Positions 32,838 to 41,125 of a stretch of 43,974 bases of DNA are shown here, piece by piece; within the stretch, counting starts at the first letter, position 1, and every line of letters begins with the position of its first letter. Source of the stretch: Candidatus Hydrogenedentota bacterium (lineage in GTDB: Bacteria > Hydrogenedentota > Hydrogenedentia > Hydrogenedentales > CAITNO01); the NCBI GenBank assembly GCA_012730045.1, contig JAAYBR010000081.1, forward strand, positions 1 to 43,974, given 5' to 3'. The notes below the pieces were generated by a model that saw nothing but the letters and a program-made list of their open reading frames with translations, searched no databases and was not told the DNA's origin. The position numbers were made by a program, and so were the translations under genes.

Positions 32838-33530
32838 ATGAAAATTCCCCGCCGTGCGGCCGCGCTGCTGCTTTGCGCCGCCCTGGCCGCCCTCGCCGCC
32901 CCGGCGGCGGACCCGTCCCCCGAGATCACGGAACACTACACCCGCATGATGAATTACCACGGGTACATGGACGGCAGCGTGCCCGGGGGCGCGGTGCTGT
33001 TTGTCGGCGACAGCATCACCCAGGGGCTGTGCGTTGCGGCGGTGTGCGAGCGCGGCGTGAACTACGGCATCGGCAGCGACACGACCGTTGGCGTGCTCCA
33101 GCGGCTGCCGGCATACCGGTCCATGGACCGGGCGCGGGCGGTGGTGGTGGCCATCGGGGTGAACGACCTGTGGCGGCGTGACAACGCGGCCCTCCTGGAG
33201 AACTACCGGAAGATCGCCGACGCCGTCGCGGGGCGCGCGCCCCTGCTCTTCAGCGCCGTGCTGCCGCTGGACGAGCGGATGAAAGAGGACATCCGGGGCG
33301 TCAACGCGCGCATCCGCGAGCTGAACGCCGGCCTCGCCGCGCTGTGCGCGGAGCGGGGCGACTGCCGGGTGGTGGACGTGTTTGACACGCTGCTGGACGC
33401 GGACGGCAGCCTCGCGCCGGAATATCACACGGGGGACGGCGTGCACCTGAGCGACAAGGGCTACACGGTTTGGATCGCCGCGCTCCGCGGCGCGCTGGAG
33501 GCCCTGCCGCCCCGCGCAGCGAAGGGCTGA
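32838..33530 (+). CDS. Secreted SGNH/GDSL-family hydrolase
   Basis: The 230-residue product has a signal peptide (RAAALLLCAALAALAAPAA). The SGNH blocks are complete: GDSI with Ser59 (block I), Gly in NYGIGSDTT (II), GVND with Asn109 (III), and DGVHLS with Asp200 and His203 (V). The similarity is to the platelet-activating-factor acetylhydrolase or rhamnogalacturonan-acetylesterase type of lipase/esterase. The natural ester is unknown. Its start is 5 bases from the stop of the acyltransferase gene, so it is co-transcribed with it. Confidence 0.88.
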   Translation: MKIPRRAAALLLCAALAALAAPAADPSPEITEHYTRMMNYHGYMDGSVPGGAVLFVGDSITQGLCVAAVCERGVNYGIGSDTTVGVLQRLPAYRSMDRARAVVVAIGVNDLWRRDNAALLENYRKIADAVAGRAPLLFSAVLPLDERMKEDIRGVNARIRELNAGLAALCAERGDCRVVDVFDTLLDADGSLAPEYHTGDGVHLSDKGYTVWIAALRGALEALPPRAAKG

Positions 33531-33544
33531 CGCCGGGTTACTAA

Positions 33545-33655
33545 CGCGAAGGCGCAACGTGGAGGCTCCCTGTCTTCCTTTGCGCCTTCGCGCCTTTGCG
33601 TCAGATTCTTCCCTTCCCCTCCCCGAATCTGCGCTCATCTGCGCAACCTGCGGAC
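33545..33655. repeat. Patchwork of repeat-type sequences (LCAFAPLR and ICAHLRNL kinds)
   Basis: A perfect 13-base inverted pair (CGCGAAGGCGCAA at 33545-33557 and its inverse at 33580-33592) is followed by CGCGCCTTTGCGT and by TCTGCGCTCATCTGCGCAAC at about 33627-33646. Both kinds of sequence recur in many genomes and produce the false peptides named here. They fill the gap between convergent genes. Confidence 0.6.
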
Positions 33656-33699
33656 AGAAAAGAAAACGCCCGCATCCCCCCACCGGGGGGCTGCGGGCG
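33651..33699 (-). terminator. Intrinsic terminator of the TIGR04073 gene
   Basis: The stem CGCCCGCA ... TGCGGGCG, extended by CCCCCC/GGGGGG, spans 33667-33699. On the minus strand it is followed by TTTTCTTTTCTG. It lies 18 bases past the TIGR04073 stop. Confidence 0.85.
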
Positions 33700-33716
33700 C
33701 GACATGCCTTTCGGAA

Positions 33717-34097
33717 TTAGAAGATGTACTCGGGCTCGAGGACGGCCTCGTAGTTCACGCTCTTGTCGGAGAAGGGGAAACTGACCGACTCGAACACGCC
33801 GGTGCCCGTGCGCATGACGGCGCGCGCGGTGCCGAGCACGGGGGCGACACCCACGAGGTAGCCGAGGGGCTTGCCCTTCTTGAGGTTCTTGTCGAAGGTC
33901 ATCGGAATCTCGGCCCAGCCGAACATGATGTTCGACAGGCCGCGGCCGAACTTGGTCAGGGACTTCTCCAGCCCCGTCGGCTTCGGCAGGTCCACGTCCG
34001 GATCATAGGACTGGGCCTGGACCGGCGCAACCGACGCGAAGACCGCGGCCAGCAGGGCCGCCACGATGACCAGCGTGCTCACTCGTTTCAGATTCAC
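33717..34097 (-). CDS. Exosortase-associated protein, TIGR04073 family
   Basis: The 126-residue product has a signal peptide (VSTLVIVAALLAAVFASVAP, cut after VQA) and a small domain with LTKFGRGLSNIMFGWAEIP, KGKPLGYLVGVAPVLGTARA and GVFESVSFPF. The Gly/Pro pattern fits TIGR04073, a family noted in bacteria with exosortase systems; its function is unknown. The GTG start is chosen because GGAGGG lies 8 bases upstream; an ATG 14 codons earlier would be only 8 bases from the predicted transcript start and has no ribosome site. Promoter and terminator are both strong. It diverges from a polysaccharide operon beginning with a Wzz-type gene, but I see no exosortase or PEP-CTERM protein in the window. 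Confidence 0.8.
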   Translation of the reverse strand: MNLKRVSTLVIVAALLAAVFASVAPVQAQSYDPDVDLPKPTGLEKSLTKFGRGLSNIMFGWAEIPMTFDKNLKKGKPLGYLVGVAPVLGTARAVMRTGTGVFESVSFPFSDKSVNYEAVLEPEYIF

Positions 34098-34153
34098 AGC
34101 GCACACCCTCCAGAAGGGTTCAAACGCCCCGGGTTTCATCCTGACACGCGTTC

Positions 34154-34182
34154 AGTGTATCATAGGGCGGTTCGGTTGTCAA
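34154..34182 (-). promoter_or_regulatory. Strong sigma-70-type promoter of the TIGR04073 gene
   Basis: On the minus strand TTGACA is followed after exactly 17 bases by TACACT, the same hexamers and spacing as the pseudopilin promoter at 30710. The leader is about 50 bases to the GTG start. Confidence 0.85.
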
Positions 34183-34262
34183 TAGTTTATAACCGGCCCC
34201 CGGGGAACGTGAAAACGCCCCCCCGCCGCGGGCCGCACGGCCCCAACACCCGGGAGGTGCCC

Positions 34263-36026
34263 ATGAAGAACGAAGCCTACCGAAGCGCGCTCCGCACGCT
34301 GTGGCGCAGGGCCCCCTGGATCCTCGGCGCCACCGCGCTGGCCGCGCTGGCCGCCGTCGGCAGGGAGCTGCTGTTCCCGCCGCAGTTCGCCGCCGAACAG
34401 ATGCTCATGGTCAGCGGCCTGGCCGCGGGCGGCGACGCCGTCGCGCTGGTGCCCCAGCCCCTCAGCCCGAAGGCCTACGAGCACATGCTCACGAGCGCGG
34501 CGGTGCTGGGCAGAACCATTGAGCGGCTGGAGAAGGACGGCGCCTTCGGGGCGGACGGCCCCCCGGCCATCGAGGACTTCTCCGCCCTGCTTTCCGTGAA
34601 GACGGAAATCGTGGACGAGACCAGCCGGCCGGTGAACTACTCCCCCCTGATCCGCGTCTCCGCACGCGGGGAGACGGCGGAACAGGCGGTGGCCATCGTG
34701 AACACCTGGGCGGAGACGGCCACCGAGGTGGCCCAGCGCGCCTCGTCCGTGCGCCTGAGCGCGCCCGCCCTGATGCTCACCCGGCACAAGGAGGAGTACG
34801 AGAAGGAGGTGGAGGCGGTGTGGAAGCTCCAGGCGGAGGAGCAGGCCCAGTGGAACACCGACGTGCTCCAGCGCACCCTGAGCAACCGGGTGGACCTGCT
34901 GAACGAACTGGAGCACAGCCGCAACGAGGGGCGGCGCAAGCTGGAGATCGCGCGGAAACGCCTGGAGGAGATCGCCGGGGACCTCACCGCGCGGCTCGAA
35001 ACGCAGAGCGGCCAGTATGCGGGGGAGGCGGACACCCTGCGCGCCGAAACGGCCCGGGAGCTGGGCGAGAACAACCTGGACGCCCTCGCCCTGCAGATGG
35101 GGCGGGAGCTTGACCTGGTGCACTCGCTGGAAACGCAGCAGCTTGACCTGACGCGCGAAATCAAAGGCATGGAGGAGCGTCTGGCAAAGGTGCGCGGGGC
35201 CCTCGAGAAGGAGCCGCTCCTGCTGGAGCTGGGCCGCGCCCCCTCGGAGACGGCCTGGTGGATTTCGGGGGCGGAGAACCCGAAGACCCTGGCCGAGCTC
35301 CAGGGCAAGGTGATGGTCTCGCAGGAGATCAACACGGCCCACCAGGAGCTGAAGAAGGAGGAGAACGAGGCGGTGGCCACCCTCGCCCAGAAACAGGCGG
35401 AGATGTCGGTCATCGCCGGGCAGCTCGAAGCCGCGAAAACCCGGCACGAGGCGCTCAAGGCGCTCTTCGCCGAGCACAAGATGACACAGGCCCGGCTGTC
35501 GAACGATCTGGACATCGCGGAGAAGCTTTACTCGAACCTGCGCACGGACGAAAAGACCTTCCTCATCCAGGAGGAGCGGGAGCGGACGCTGGAGGCCAGG
35601 AGTCTGGAGGCCGAACTGGCCGAAACGGAGCGCCAGATCGAGGCGGCGAAGGCGGAAGTCGCCGACCTGCAGCGGAGTCTGGCGGAGCACACGGTGGCGC
35701 AGATCCGCCTGAAGACCCTCGAGTCCCAGGCGTCCTCCATCTTCAACGACATCGCCCGCACGGAGCGCCAGACCCTGGCCGCACTGGGCGTGGCCTCGGG
35801 CGCTGAGGGGCAGGAGGACCGGCCCGTCGGCCTGAACCGGATGACGTTGGAGACCTACGCGACCGAGGACCGGGGGCTCCTCGGGAAGAAGGGGCGCGTG
35901 CTGCTGGTTACCCTGCTGGCGTTCATGCTGTCCGCCGCCTACGCCTACCTGAAACACGACGGCCTGCCCAGGTTCCGCGCCTGGATGGAGGCCTTCGAGG
36001 CCGCGGACAAACGGAAAGGAAAATGA
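34263..36026 (+). CDS. Wzz-type polysaccharide chain-length determinant / co-polymerase
   Basis: The 587-residue protein has two membrane helices, at about 17-35 and 557-575. Between them lies a Wzz-like domain (QFAAEQMLMVSG, NYSPLIRVSARGETAEQAVAIVNTW) and a long helical coiled-coil region (about 180-520) rich in Glu, Lys, Gln and Leu. Such proteins set the length of O-antigen or capsule chains, with the loop in the periplasm. There is no C-terminal tyrosine-kinase domain. GGGAGGTG lies before the ATG, and a longer frame upstream has no ribosome site. Its stop overlaps the next gene as ATGA, so it begins a coupled operon. Confidence 0.88.
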   Translation: MKNEAYRSALRTLWRRAPWILGATALAALAAVGRELLFPPQFAAEQMLMVSGLAAGGDAVALVPQPLSPKAYEHMLTSAAVLGRTIERLEKDGAFGADGPPAIEDFSALLSVKTEIVDETSRPVNYSPLIRVSARGETAEQAVAIVNTWAETATEVAQRASSVRLSAPALMLTRHKEEYEKEVEAVWKLQAEEQAQWNTDVLQRTLSNRVDLLNELEHSRNEGRRKLEIARKRLEEIAGDLTARLETQSGQYAGEADTLRAETARELGENNLDALALQMGRELDLVHSLETQQLDLTREIKGMEERLAKVRGALEKEPLLLELGRAPSETAWWISGAENPKTLAELQGKVMVSQEINTAHQELKKEENEAVATLAQKQAEMSVIAGQLEAAKTRHEALKALFAEHKMTQARLSNDLDIAEKLYSNLRTDEKTFLIQEERERTLEARSLEAELAETERQIEAAKAEVADLQRSLAEHTVAQIRLKTLESQASSIFNDIARTERQTLAALGVASGAEGQEDRPVGLNRMTLETYATEDRGLLGKKGRVLLVTLLAFMLSAAYAYLKHDGLPRFRAWMEAFEAADKRKGK

Positions 36027-37033
36027 TGCTGCGCGTCGGACTCATCGGCTACGGGTACTGGGGCCCCAACCTCGCCCGAAACTTCAACATGCACGCCGGG
36101 TGTACCCTGGTGCGCGTGGCGGACATGCTGGAAAAACGGCGGAAGCTCGTGGAGAAGTCCTACCCCGCCGTGGACGTGGTGGACGACCCCGCCCGGATCA
36201 CCCGGGCGGACGACATTGACGTCGTCGTCGTCGCCACGCCGGTCTTCACCCACTTTGACCTGGCCAGGGACGCGCTGCTCCACGGCAAGCATGTCTGGGT
36301 GGAGAAGCCCATGACCTCCAACAGCGCCCAGGCCGCCGAGCTGGTGGACCTCGCGGAGTCGCGCGGACTGCTGCTCATGGTGGACCACACCTTCCTGTTC
36401 ACCGGCACGGTGATGAAGATGAAGGAGCTGGTGGACGCCGGGGAGCTGGGCGACATCTACTACTACGACTCGGTGCGCATCAACCTGGGCATCTTCCAGC
36501 ACGACATCAACGTGATCTGGGACCTGGCACCCCACGACTTCTCGATCATGGACCACCTGCTCGGGCCGAAGGCCCGCGCCCTCAGCGCCCACGGCTCGGG
36601 CCATTTCAACACGGGGCTGGAGGATGTGGCCTACGTCATCGTCCACTACGACAACAACCTCATGGCCCACTTCCATGTGAACTGGCTCTCCCCCGTGAAG
36701 GTGCGGCGCACGATCCTGGGCGGATCGAAGAAGATGCTGCTGTGGGACGACCTGAACATGGAGGAGCGGATCAAGGTCTACGACAAGGGGATGGAGGTGG
36801 AGACGAAGGAGGGCATGTACCAGATTCTCGCCACCCCGCGCCACGGGGCCATGCACGCCCCGGTGGTCCCCGGCGTCGAGGCCCTCTACGCGGAGATTGA
36901 CTACATGGCGCGCTGCCTGGAGAGCCGGGAGCGCCCCTTCAACGACGGGCAGGCGGGCCTGCGCATGGTGCGCCTGCTGGAGGCGACGGACGCCTCGCTG
37001 CGCGAAAACGGCCGCCTCGTGGAGCTTGCCTGA
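36023..37033 (+). CDS. Gfo/Idh/MocA-family sugar-nucleotide dehydrogenase
   Basis: The 336-residue cytosolic enzyme has a Rossmann fold (LIGYGYWGPNLARNF), the EKP motif at about 94-96 (VWVEKPM) and a C-terminal substrate domain with WDLAPHDFSIMDHLLG, whose His is a typical catalytic residue. NAD-linked members in similar loci oxidise UDP-GlcNAcA at C3 in making UDP-diamino-sugars (WlbA/WbpB type). The neighbouring acetyltransferase fits that pathway, but the aminotransferase partner is not visible. The start overlaps the preceding stop; a second ATG one codon later is also possible. GGAAAGGA lies upstream. Confidence 0.88.
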   Translation: MMLRVGLIGYGYWGPNLARNFNMHAGCTLVRVADMLEKRRKLVEKSYPAVDVVDDPARITRADDIDVVVVATPVFTHFDLARDALLHGKHVWVEKPMTSNSAQAAELVDLAESRGLLLMVDHTFLFTGTVMKMKELVDAGELGDIYYYDSVRINLGIFQHDINVIWDLAPHDFSIMDHLLGPKARALSAHGSGHFNTGLEDVAYVIVHYDNNLMAHFHVNWLSPVKVRRTILGGSKKMLLWDDLNMEERIKVYDKGMEVETKEGMYQILATPRHGAMHAPVVPGVEALYAEIDYMARCLESRERPFNDGQAGLRMVRLLEATDASLRENGRLVELA

Positions 37034-37066
37034 GGCGCGGACACGCCGGAGAAAAGGAGCCCCTTC

Positions 37067-37579
37067 ATGGACAGTTACAACCGCATCGCGCCCGATGTGA
37101 CCCTCGGCGAGGGGGTGCGCCTGGCGTGCTTCATCAACGCCTACGGCTGCCGCATCGGCGAGCGCACGAAAATCGGCGCCTTCGTGGAGATCCAGAAGAA
37201 CGCCGTCATCGGCGCGGACTGCAAAATCTCCAGCCACACCTTCATCTGCGAGGGCGTCTCCATCGGCGACGGCGTCTTCATCGGGCACAACGTCACCTTC
37301 ACCAACGACAAGTACCCGCGCGCCGTCAACCCGGACGGCTCGATGCAGACCGAGGCGGACTGGAAGGTGGCGCCCGTCCACGTGGGCGACCGCGCCTCCA
37401 TCGGATCCAGTGTCACCGTCCTGTGCGGCGTCACCATCGGCGAGGGCGCCATGGTCGGCGCGGGCAGCGTGGTCACCAAATCCGTGCCCCCGGGCGAGCT
37501 GTGGGCCGGAAGCCCCGCCCGCTTCCTCCGCCGCGCCCCGGACGCCCCCCAGGAGGGCGCGGAACCCCCGACGGCATGA
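37067..37579 (+). CDS. Hexapeptide-repeat acetyltransferase (WlbB/WbpD type)
   Basis: The 170-residue protein consists of left-handed beta-helix hexapeptide repeats, visible as IGERTKIGAFVEI, IGADCKISSHTFI, IGDGVFIGHNVTFTND and IGEGAMVGAGSVV. His in SSHTF or IGHN could be catalytic. Members acetylate the 3-amino group of UDP-sugars. The combination with the dehydrogenase 33 bases upstream suggests synthesis of an acetamido or diacetamido uronic-acid-like sugar. AAAAGGAG precedes the ATG. The stop overlaps the glycosyltransferase start as ATGA. Confidence 0.87.
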   Translation: MDSYNRIAPDVTLGEGVRLACFINAYGCRIGERTKIGAFVEIQKNAVIGADCKISSHTFICEGVSIGDGVFIGHNVTFTNDKYPRAVNPDGSMQTEADWKVAPVHVGDRASIGSSVTVLCGVTIGEGAMVGAGSVVTKSVPPGELWAGSPARFLRRAPDAPQEGAEPPTA

Positions 37580-38772
37580 CCGCCCCCCCGACACGCCGCG
37601 CCCTGATCCTTGTGGAGAACCTGTCGGTCCCCTTTGACCGCCGGGTCTGGCGCGAGGCCCTCACCCTGCGCGACGCCGGGTGGCGGGTGTGCGTGGTCTC
37701 GCCGCGCGGCGCGGACCGTGACACGGCCGCCCACGAGGTGATTGACGGCGTGGAGGTGCGGCGCTTCCGCCTCGTTGAGGCGGAGGGCGGCCTGAAGGCC
37801 TATGTCCTGGAATACGGCCTGGCACTCGTCTCGATGTTCCTGCTCACCCTGCGCTTCCGCCTGGGCGGCCGCCTCGATGTCATCCAGACATGCAACCCGC
37901 CGGACCTGCTCGTCTTCGCCGCGCTCCCCTTCCGCCTGCTGGGCGCGCGGATCGTGTTCGACCACCACGACCTCTCGCCGGAGCTGTACATCTCGAAGGG
38001 CGGCCGCGCGGGCAGCGGGCTCCACCGCGCCCTTCTCTTTTTCGAGCGCCTGACCTTCCGTCTCGCGGATGTGGTCATGTCCACCAACGAATCCTACCGC
38101 CGCATCGCCCTGGAGCGCGGCGGCAGGGACCCGCGCGACGTGTTCGTCGTCCGCAACGGCCCCGAACTGTCGCGCCTGCGCTGCGCCGCGCCCGACCCCG
38201 CCCTCCGGGAAGGGAAACCGCACCTGCTGGTCTACGTGGGGATGATGGGCGGACAGGACGGGCTGGACTACCTGCTGCGCGCCGTGGCGGCGCTGGCGGA
38301 GGCGCGCGACGACTTCCGCGCCCTGCTGGTGGGCGACGGCCCCGCGGTGCCGGGGCTGAGGGCGCTGGCGGCGGAACTGGGCGTCGCGGACCGGGTCGCC
38401 TTCACCGGGCTCGTCGGCCAGGAGAAGGTGTTCGAGGCCATCGCCACCGCGTCGGTCTGCGTGTGCCCGGACCCGAAGATCGGGCTGAACGACCTCTCGA
38501 CGCTGGTAAAGGTGCTGGAGTACATGGGCATGGCGAAACCCGTGGTGGCCTTTGACCTCGCCGAGACCCGCGCCTCCGCCGGGGAGGCCGCCCTCTACGC
38601 GACGCCGAACAACCCCCGGGAGTTCGCGGACAAGATCGCCGAGCTGCTGGACCATCCGGAAGAGGCCGCGCGGCGCGGCGAGACCGGCCGGGAGCGCATC
38701 CTGAACGGCCTGGCCTGGGACCACCAGGCCGAACATCTCCTCGCGGCCTATGGCCGCGCCCTGGAGCGGTGA
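37576..38772 (+). CDS. Group 4 glycosyltransferase
   Basis: The 398-residue protein has a GT-B fold of the GT4 family: N-terminal domain with VENLSVPFDRRVWREALTL, middle DVIQTCNPPDLLVFAALPF and VFDHHDLSPELY, and C-terminal donor domain with LVYVGMMGGQDGLDYLLRA, LVGDGP, VAFTGLVGQEKV and a KVLEYMGMAKPVVAFDLAETR nucleotide-sugar site. It should add one sugar to a lipid-linked or surface glycan on the cytosolic face. The start overlaps the acetyltransferase stop. Donor and acceptor are not known. Confidence 0.92.
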   Translation: MTAPPTRRALILVENLSVPFDRRVWREALTLRDAGWRVCVVSPRGADRDTAAHEVIDGVEVRRFRLVEAEGGLKAYVLEYGLALVSMFLLTLRFRLGGRLDVIQTCNPPDLLVFAALPFRLLGARIVFDHHDLSPELYISKGGRAGSGLHRALLFFERLTFRLADVVMSTNESYRRIALERGGRDPRDVFVVRNGPELSRLRCAAPDPALREGKPHLLVYVGMMGGQDGLDYLLRAVAALAEARDDFRALLVGDGPAVPGLRALAAELGVADRVAFTGLVGQEKVFEAIATASVCVCPDPKIGLNDLSTLVKVLEYMGMAKPVVAFDLAETRASAGEAALYATPNNPREFADKIAELLDHPEEAARRGETGRERILNGLAWDHQAEHLLAAYGRALER

Positions 38773-38773
38773 C

Positions 38774-39751
38774 GTGGGCCCCCGCCCGGATGACGCCCCC
38801 CTCCCCTCCCCTCCGCCCGACGACCCCGAATCGCTCTCCCGCGCCGTGAAGGACGCCGCGCGCGCCCTGGGCTTTGACGCCTGCGGCGTCGCCGCCGCAA
38901 CCGCCGAGGCGGACGACGGTTTTGACGCGTGGATGGACGCCGGCCACGCCGCGGGCATGGACTGGATGCGGCGCACCCGCGACCTGCGCCAGAACGCCGC
39001 GCTGAAACTGCCCGGCGTGCGCTCCGTGGTGGTGGTGGCGGCGGGCTACGCCCAGCCGCGCCCCCCCACGCCCCCGGACCACGGAAAGGTGGCGCTCTAT
39101 GCCTGCTTCCGCGACTACCACCGCGTGCTGCTGCCACGGGTCCGCCTGCTCGGAAAACGCCTCACGGAGCTGGCCCCGGAGACGGAGCACTACGCCTGCG
39201 TGGACAGCGGCCCCGTGCGCGAGCGCGCCTGGGCCGCCCGCGCGGGACTGGGATGGATCGGGAAGAACAGCCTGCTCCTCCACTGGGAGCTGGGCTCGTG
39301 GCTGTTTCTCGGCGCGCTCCTGACCACGGCGGAGCTGGCCCCCGACACCCCGGCTGCGGACCGCTGCGGCGCCTGCCGGGCCTGTCTCGACGCATGCCCC
39401 ACGGGCGCCATCGTCGCGCCCCGGGTGGTGGATTCAAACCGCTGCATCGCCTACCACACCATAGAGAACAAGGGCGCGGTTCCCGAAGAGGTGGGCAGCC
39501 GCCTCGGGGACTGGGTGTTCGGCTGCGACGCCTGCCAGGAGGTCTGCCCCTGGAACCGCCGCGCCCCGCGAACCGCAGAGCCGGACTTTCTGCTCCGGCC
39601 GGAGGCGGCCTGTCCGCCCCTGGACGCGCTGGCGGACATGACGGAGGGGACCTTCGGCGCGCGGTTCAACGGCACCCCCGTGCGCCGCGCCGGGCTGGAG
39701 GGCATGCGCCGCAACGCGCGCGCCGTCCGGCGGAACAGGGGGGACGCGTGA
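38774..39751 (+). CDS. queG: Epoxyqueuosine reductase
   Basis: QueG reduces epoxyqueuosine to queuosine in tRNA, using cobalamin and two [4Fe-4S] clusters. The 325-residue protein has an N-terminal cobalamin-binding domain (residues about 20-160), VDSGPVRERAWAARAGLGWI with the catalytic Asp, and two cluster sites, CGACRACLDACPTGAI and CDACQEVCPWN. The GTG at 38774 is chosen because GGAG lies 7 bases upstream; ATG 38750 within the glycosyltransferase gene is an alternative with no ribosome site. It is in line with polysaccharide genes, but its function is tRNA modification. Confidence 0.9.
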   Translation: MGPRPDDAPLPSPPPDDPESLSRAVKDAARALGFDACGVAAATAEADDGFDAWMDAGHAAGMDWMRRTRDLRQNAALKLPGVRSVVVVAAGYAQPRPPTPPDHGKVALYACFRDYHRVLLPRVRLLGKRLTELAPETEHYACVDSGPVRERAWAARAGLGWIGKNSLLLHWELGSWLFLGALLTTAELAPDTPAADRCGACRACLDACPTGAIVAPRVVDSNRCIAYHTIENKGAVPEEVGSRLGDWVFGCDACQEVCPWNRRAPRTAEPDFLLRPEAACPPLDALADMTEGTFGARFNGTPVRRAGLEGMRRNARAVRRNRGDA

Positions 39752-40365
39752 TGCGCAAACTCATCGGCCGGCGGGCGGGGCATGTTCTGCTGCTGGTGCC
39801 GCTGGCGCTGCTCGCCGCGCTGGCGGCGGCCTATTTTGTATTCACCGGCCCGACGGATCTGGACGCCTACCCCGGTGCGGCAGACTCCCCCTACCGGCTG
39901 CCGTTCCCGGCGGGAAAGACATGGCTGTGCGTGCAGGGCAACCGGGGCATTGTCAGCCACCGGGAGGGGGAGCGCTTCGCCTATGACTTCGCCATGCCGG
40001 AGGGGTCGGAGGTGTGCGCCGCCCGTGCGGGCGAGGTGGTTTCGGTGGTTCAGCAAAATGACGGCCACGGGTACCGGTGGCCGAACAACCGGGTGGTGGT
40101 CCGCCACGACGACGGCACGCTGGGATCCTATCTGCACATCCGGAAGGACGGCAGCCTGGTGGCGGAGGGGGCCCGGGTGGCGCGGGGGCAGGTGATCGCG
40201 CTGAGCGGGCACGTGGGCAACAGTATGCTGCCGCACCTGCACTTCCACGTCAGCGACCCGGCGCGCGGGGAGACCGTGCCCGTGTCCTTCGCCGACATGG
40301 ACCGGCACCGCGGCGTGCCGCGCATGTTCTGCCGCTACACGTCGGGCAACGCGCCGCCGCAGTGA
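39751..40365 (+). CDS. M23-family metallopeptidase, membrane-anchored
   Basis: The 204-residue product has one N-terminal membrane segment (VLLLVPLALLAALAAAYFVF) and an M23/LytM domain: HREGERFAYDFAMPEG with the zinc ligands His and Asp, AARAGEVVSVVQQNDGHG, then HLHFHVSD with the HxH motif. Active members cut cell-wall peptides; others regulate amidases. All zinc ligands are present, so activity is likely. The ATG overlaps the queG stop by one base, with GGGGGG upstream. It is the last gene of the operon; the next gene is convergent, 10 bases away. Confidence 0.88.
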   Translation: MRKLIGRRAGHVLLLVPLALLAALAAAYFVFTGPTDLDAYPGAADSPYRLPFPAGKTWLCVQGNRGIVSHREGERFAYDFAMPEGSEVCAARAGEVVSVVQQNDGHGYRWPNNRVVVRHDDGTLGSYLHIRKDGSLVAEGARVARGQVIALSGHVGNSMLPHLHFHVSDPARGETVPVSFADMDRHRGVPRMFCRYTSGNAPPQ

Positions 40366-40375
40366 CCCGTGACGG

Positions 40376-40978
40376 TCATTCTTCGGAAATGTCGTTGAGG
40401 GAGGTCAGTTCGGGGTACTTGGGGGTGACGTTGCGGTAGAAGGCCTGAATCTCGCGCAGGTCCTTCTCATAGTCGCCCGTGGGATGGTAGAGGCCGCCCA
40501 CGCCGCCGCGGCGGCGCTTGTAGTCGAGGTAGCCCAGGGCGATCGGCACGCCCGCACCCACGGCGATGTGGTAGAAGCCGCTCTTCCATGCGCGGACCTT
40601 TTTGCGGGTGCCCTCGGGCGGCACGGCCAGGATGAGCCGGTCGCGCTCCCCGAAAAGGTCCACGCACTGGCCCACCACCCCGTTGGGCTTGCTGCGGTCG
40701 ATGGGGATGCCGCCGAGCCAGACCAGAAAGCCCCGGAACGGCCAGCGGAACACCGACTCCTTGGTCATCCAGAAGAGCTTCGCCCGCATGAGGAATCCAA
40801 GCGCCAGCATGACCGGAAGGTCCCAGTTGGTCGTGTGGGGCGCGGCGATCATGACGAACTTGGGAACGTCCGGCAGCTCGCCCTCCTTCTTCCAGCCGAT
40901 CAGGCCGAGAAAGACGCGCGCCCACAGGCGGCCCAGAATGGAGACAAACGGCGTGTCGAAGATGGTGAAACGGGGCAT
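40376..40978 (-). CDS. Second PlsC-family acyltransferase
   Basis: The 200-residue protein has the acyltransferase motif HTTNWD (HX4D) near residue 48, followed by GGIPIDRS and PPEGTRK. It is short and lacks an obvious long membrane anchor, as in the glycerol-acyltransferase subgroup. It should acylate lysophospholipid or a related acceptor. It differs clearly from the PlsC at 32026, which has an HLTYLD motif and FPESHTS. AGGGA lies about 6 bases before the ATG. It is preceded by the RRM gene, whose terminator at 41066-41106 separates them. Confidence 0.85.
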   Translation of the reverse strand: MPRFTIFDTPFVSILGRLWARVFLGLIGWKKEGELPDVPKFVMIAAPHTTNWDLPVMLALGFLMRAKLFWMTKESVFRWPFRGFLVWLGGIPIDRSKPNGVVGQCVDLFGERDRLILAVPPEGTRKKVRAWKSGFYHIAVGAGVPIALGYLDYKRRRGGVGGLYHPTGDYEKDLREIQAFYRNVTPKYPELTSLNDISEE

Positions 40979-41065
40979 GGAATTTCCCTGGCGCTCCCCC
41001 TCCGGGGTCCGGCAGCAATCAGGGATTGTACCCCAACCGGGGCGTGAGGCGCATCCGGACCGCTG

Positions 41066-41106
41066 AAAAAAAACCGGCCGGACACCCCGGAGGGATGCCC
41101 GGCCGG
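41066..41106 (-). terminator. Intrinsic terminator of the RRM gene
   Basis: On the minus strand CCGGCCGGGCATCCC and GGGGTGTCCGGCCGG form a stem with a TCC loop, followed by eight T. It lies 20 bases past the RRM stop. Confidence 0.9.
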
Positions 41107-41125
41107 AACAGTTGGCCGTCTTGGA

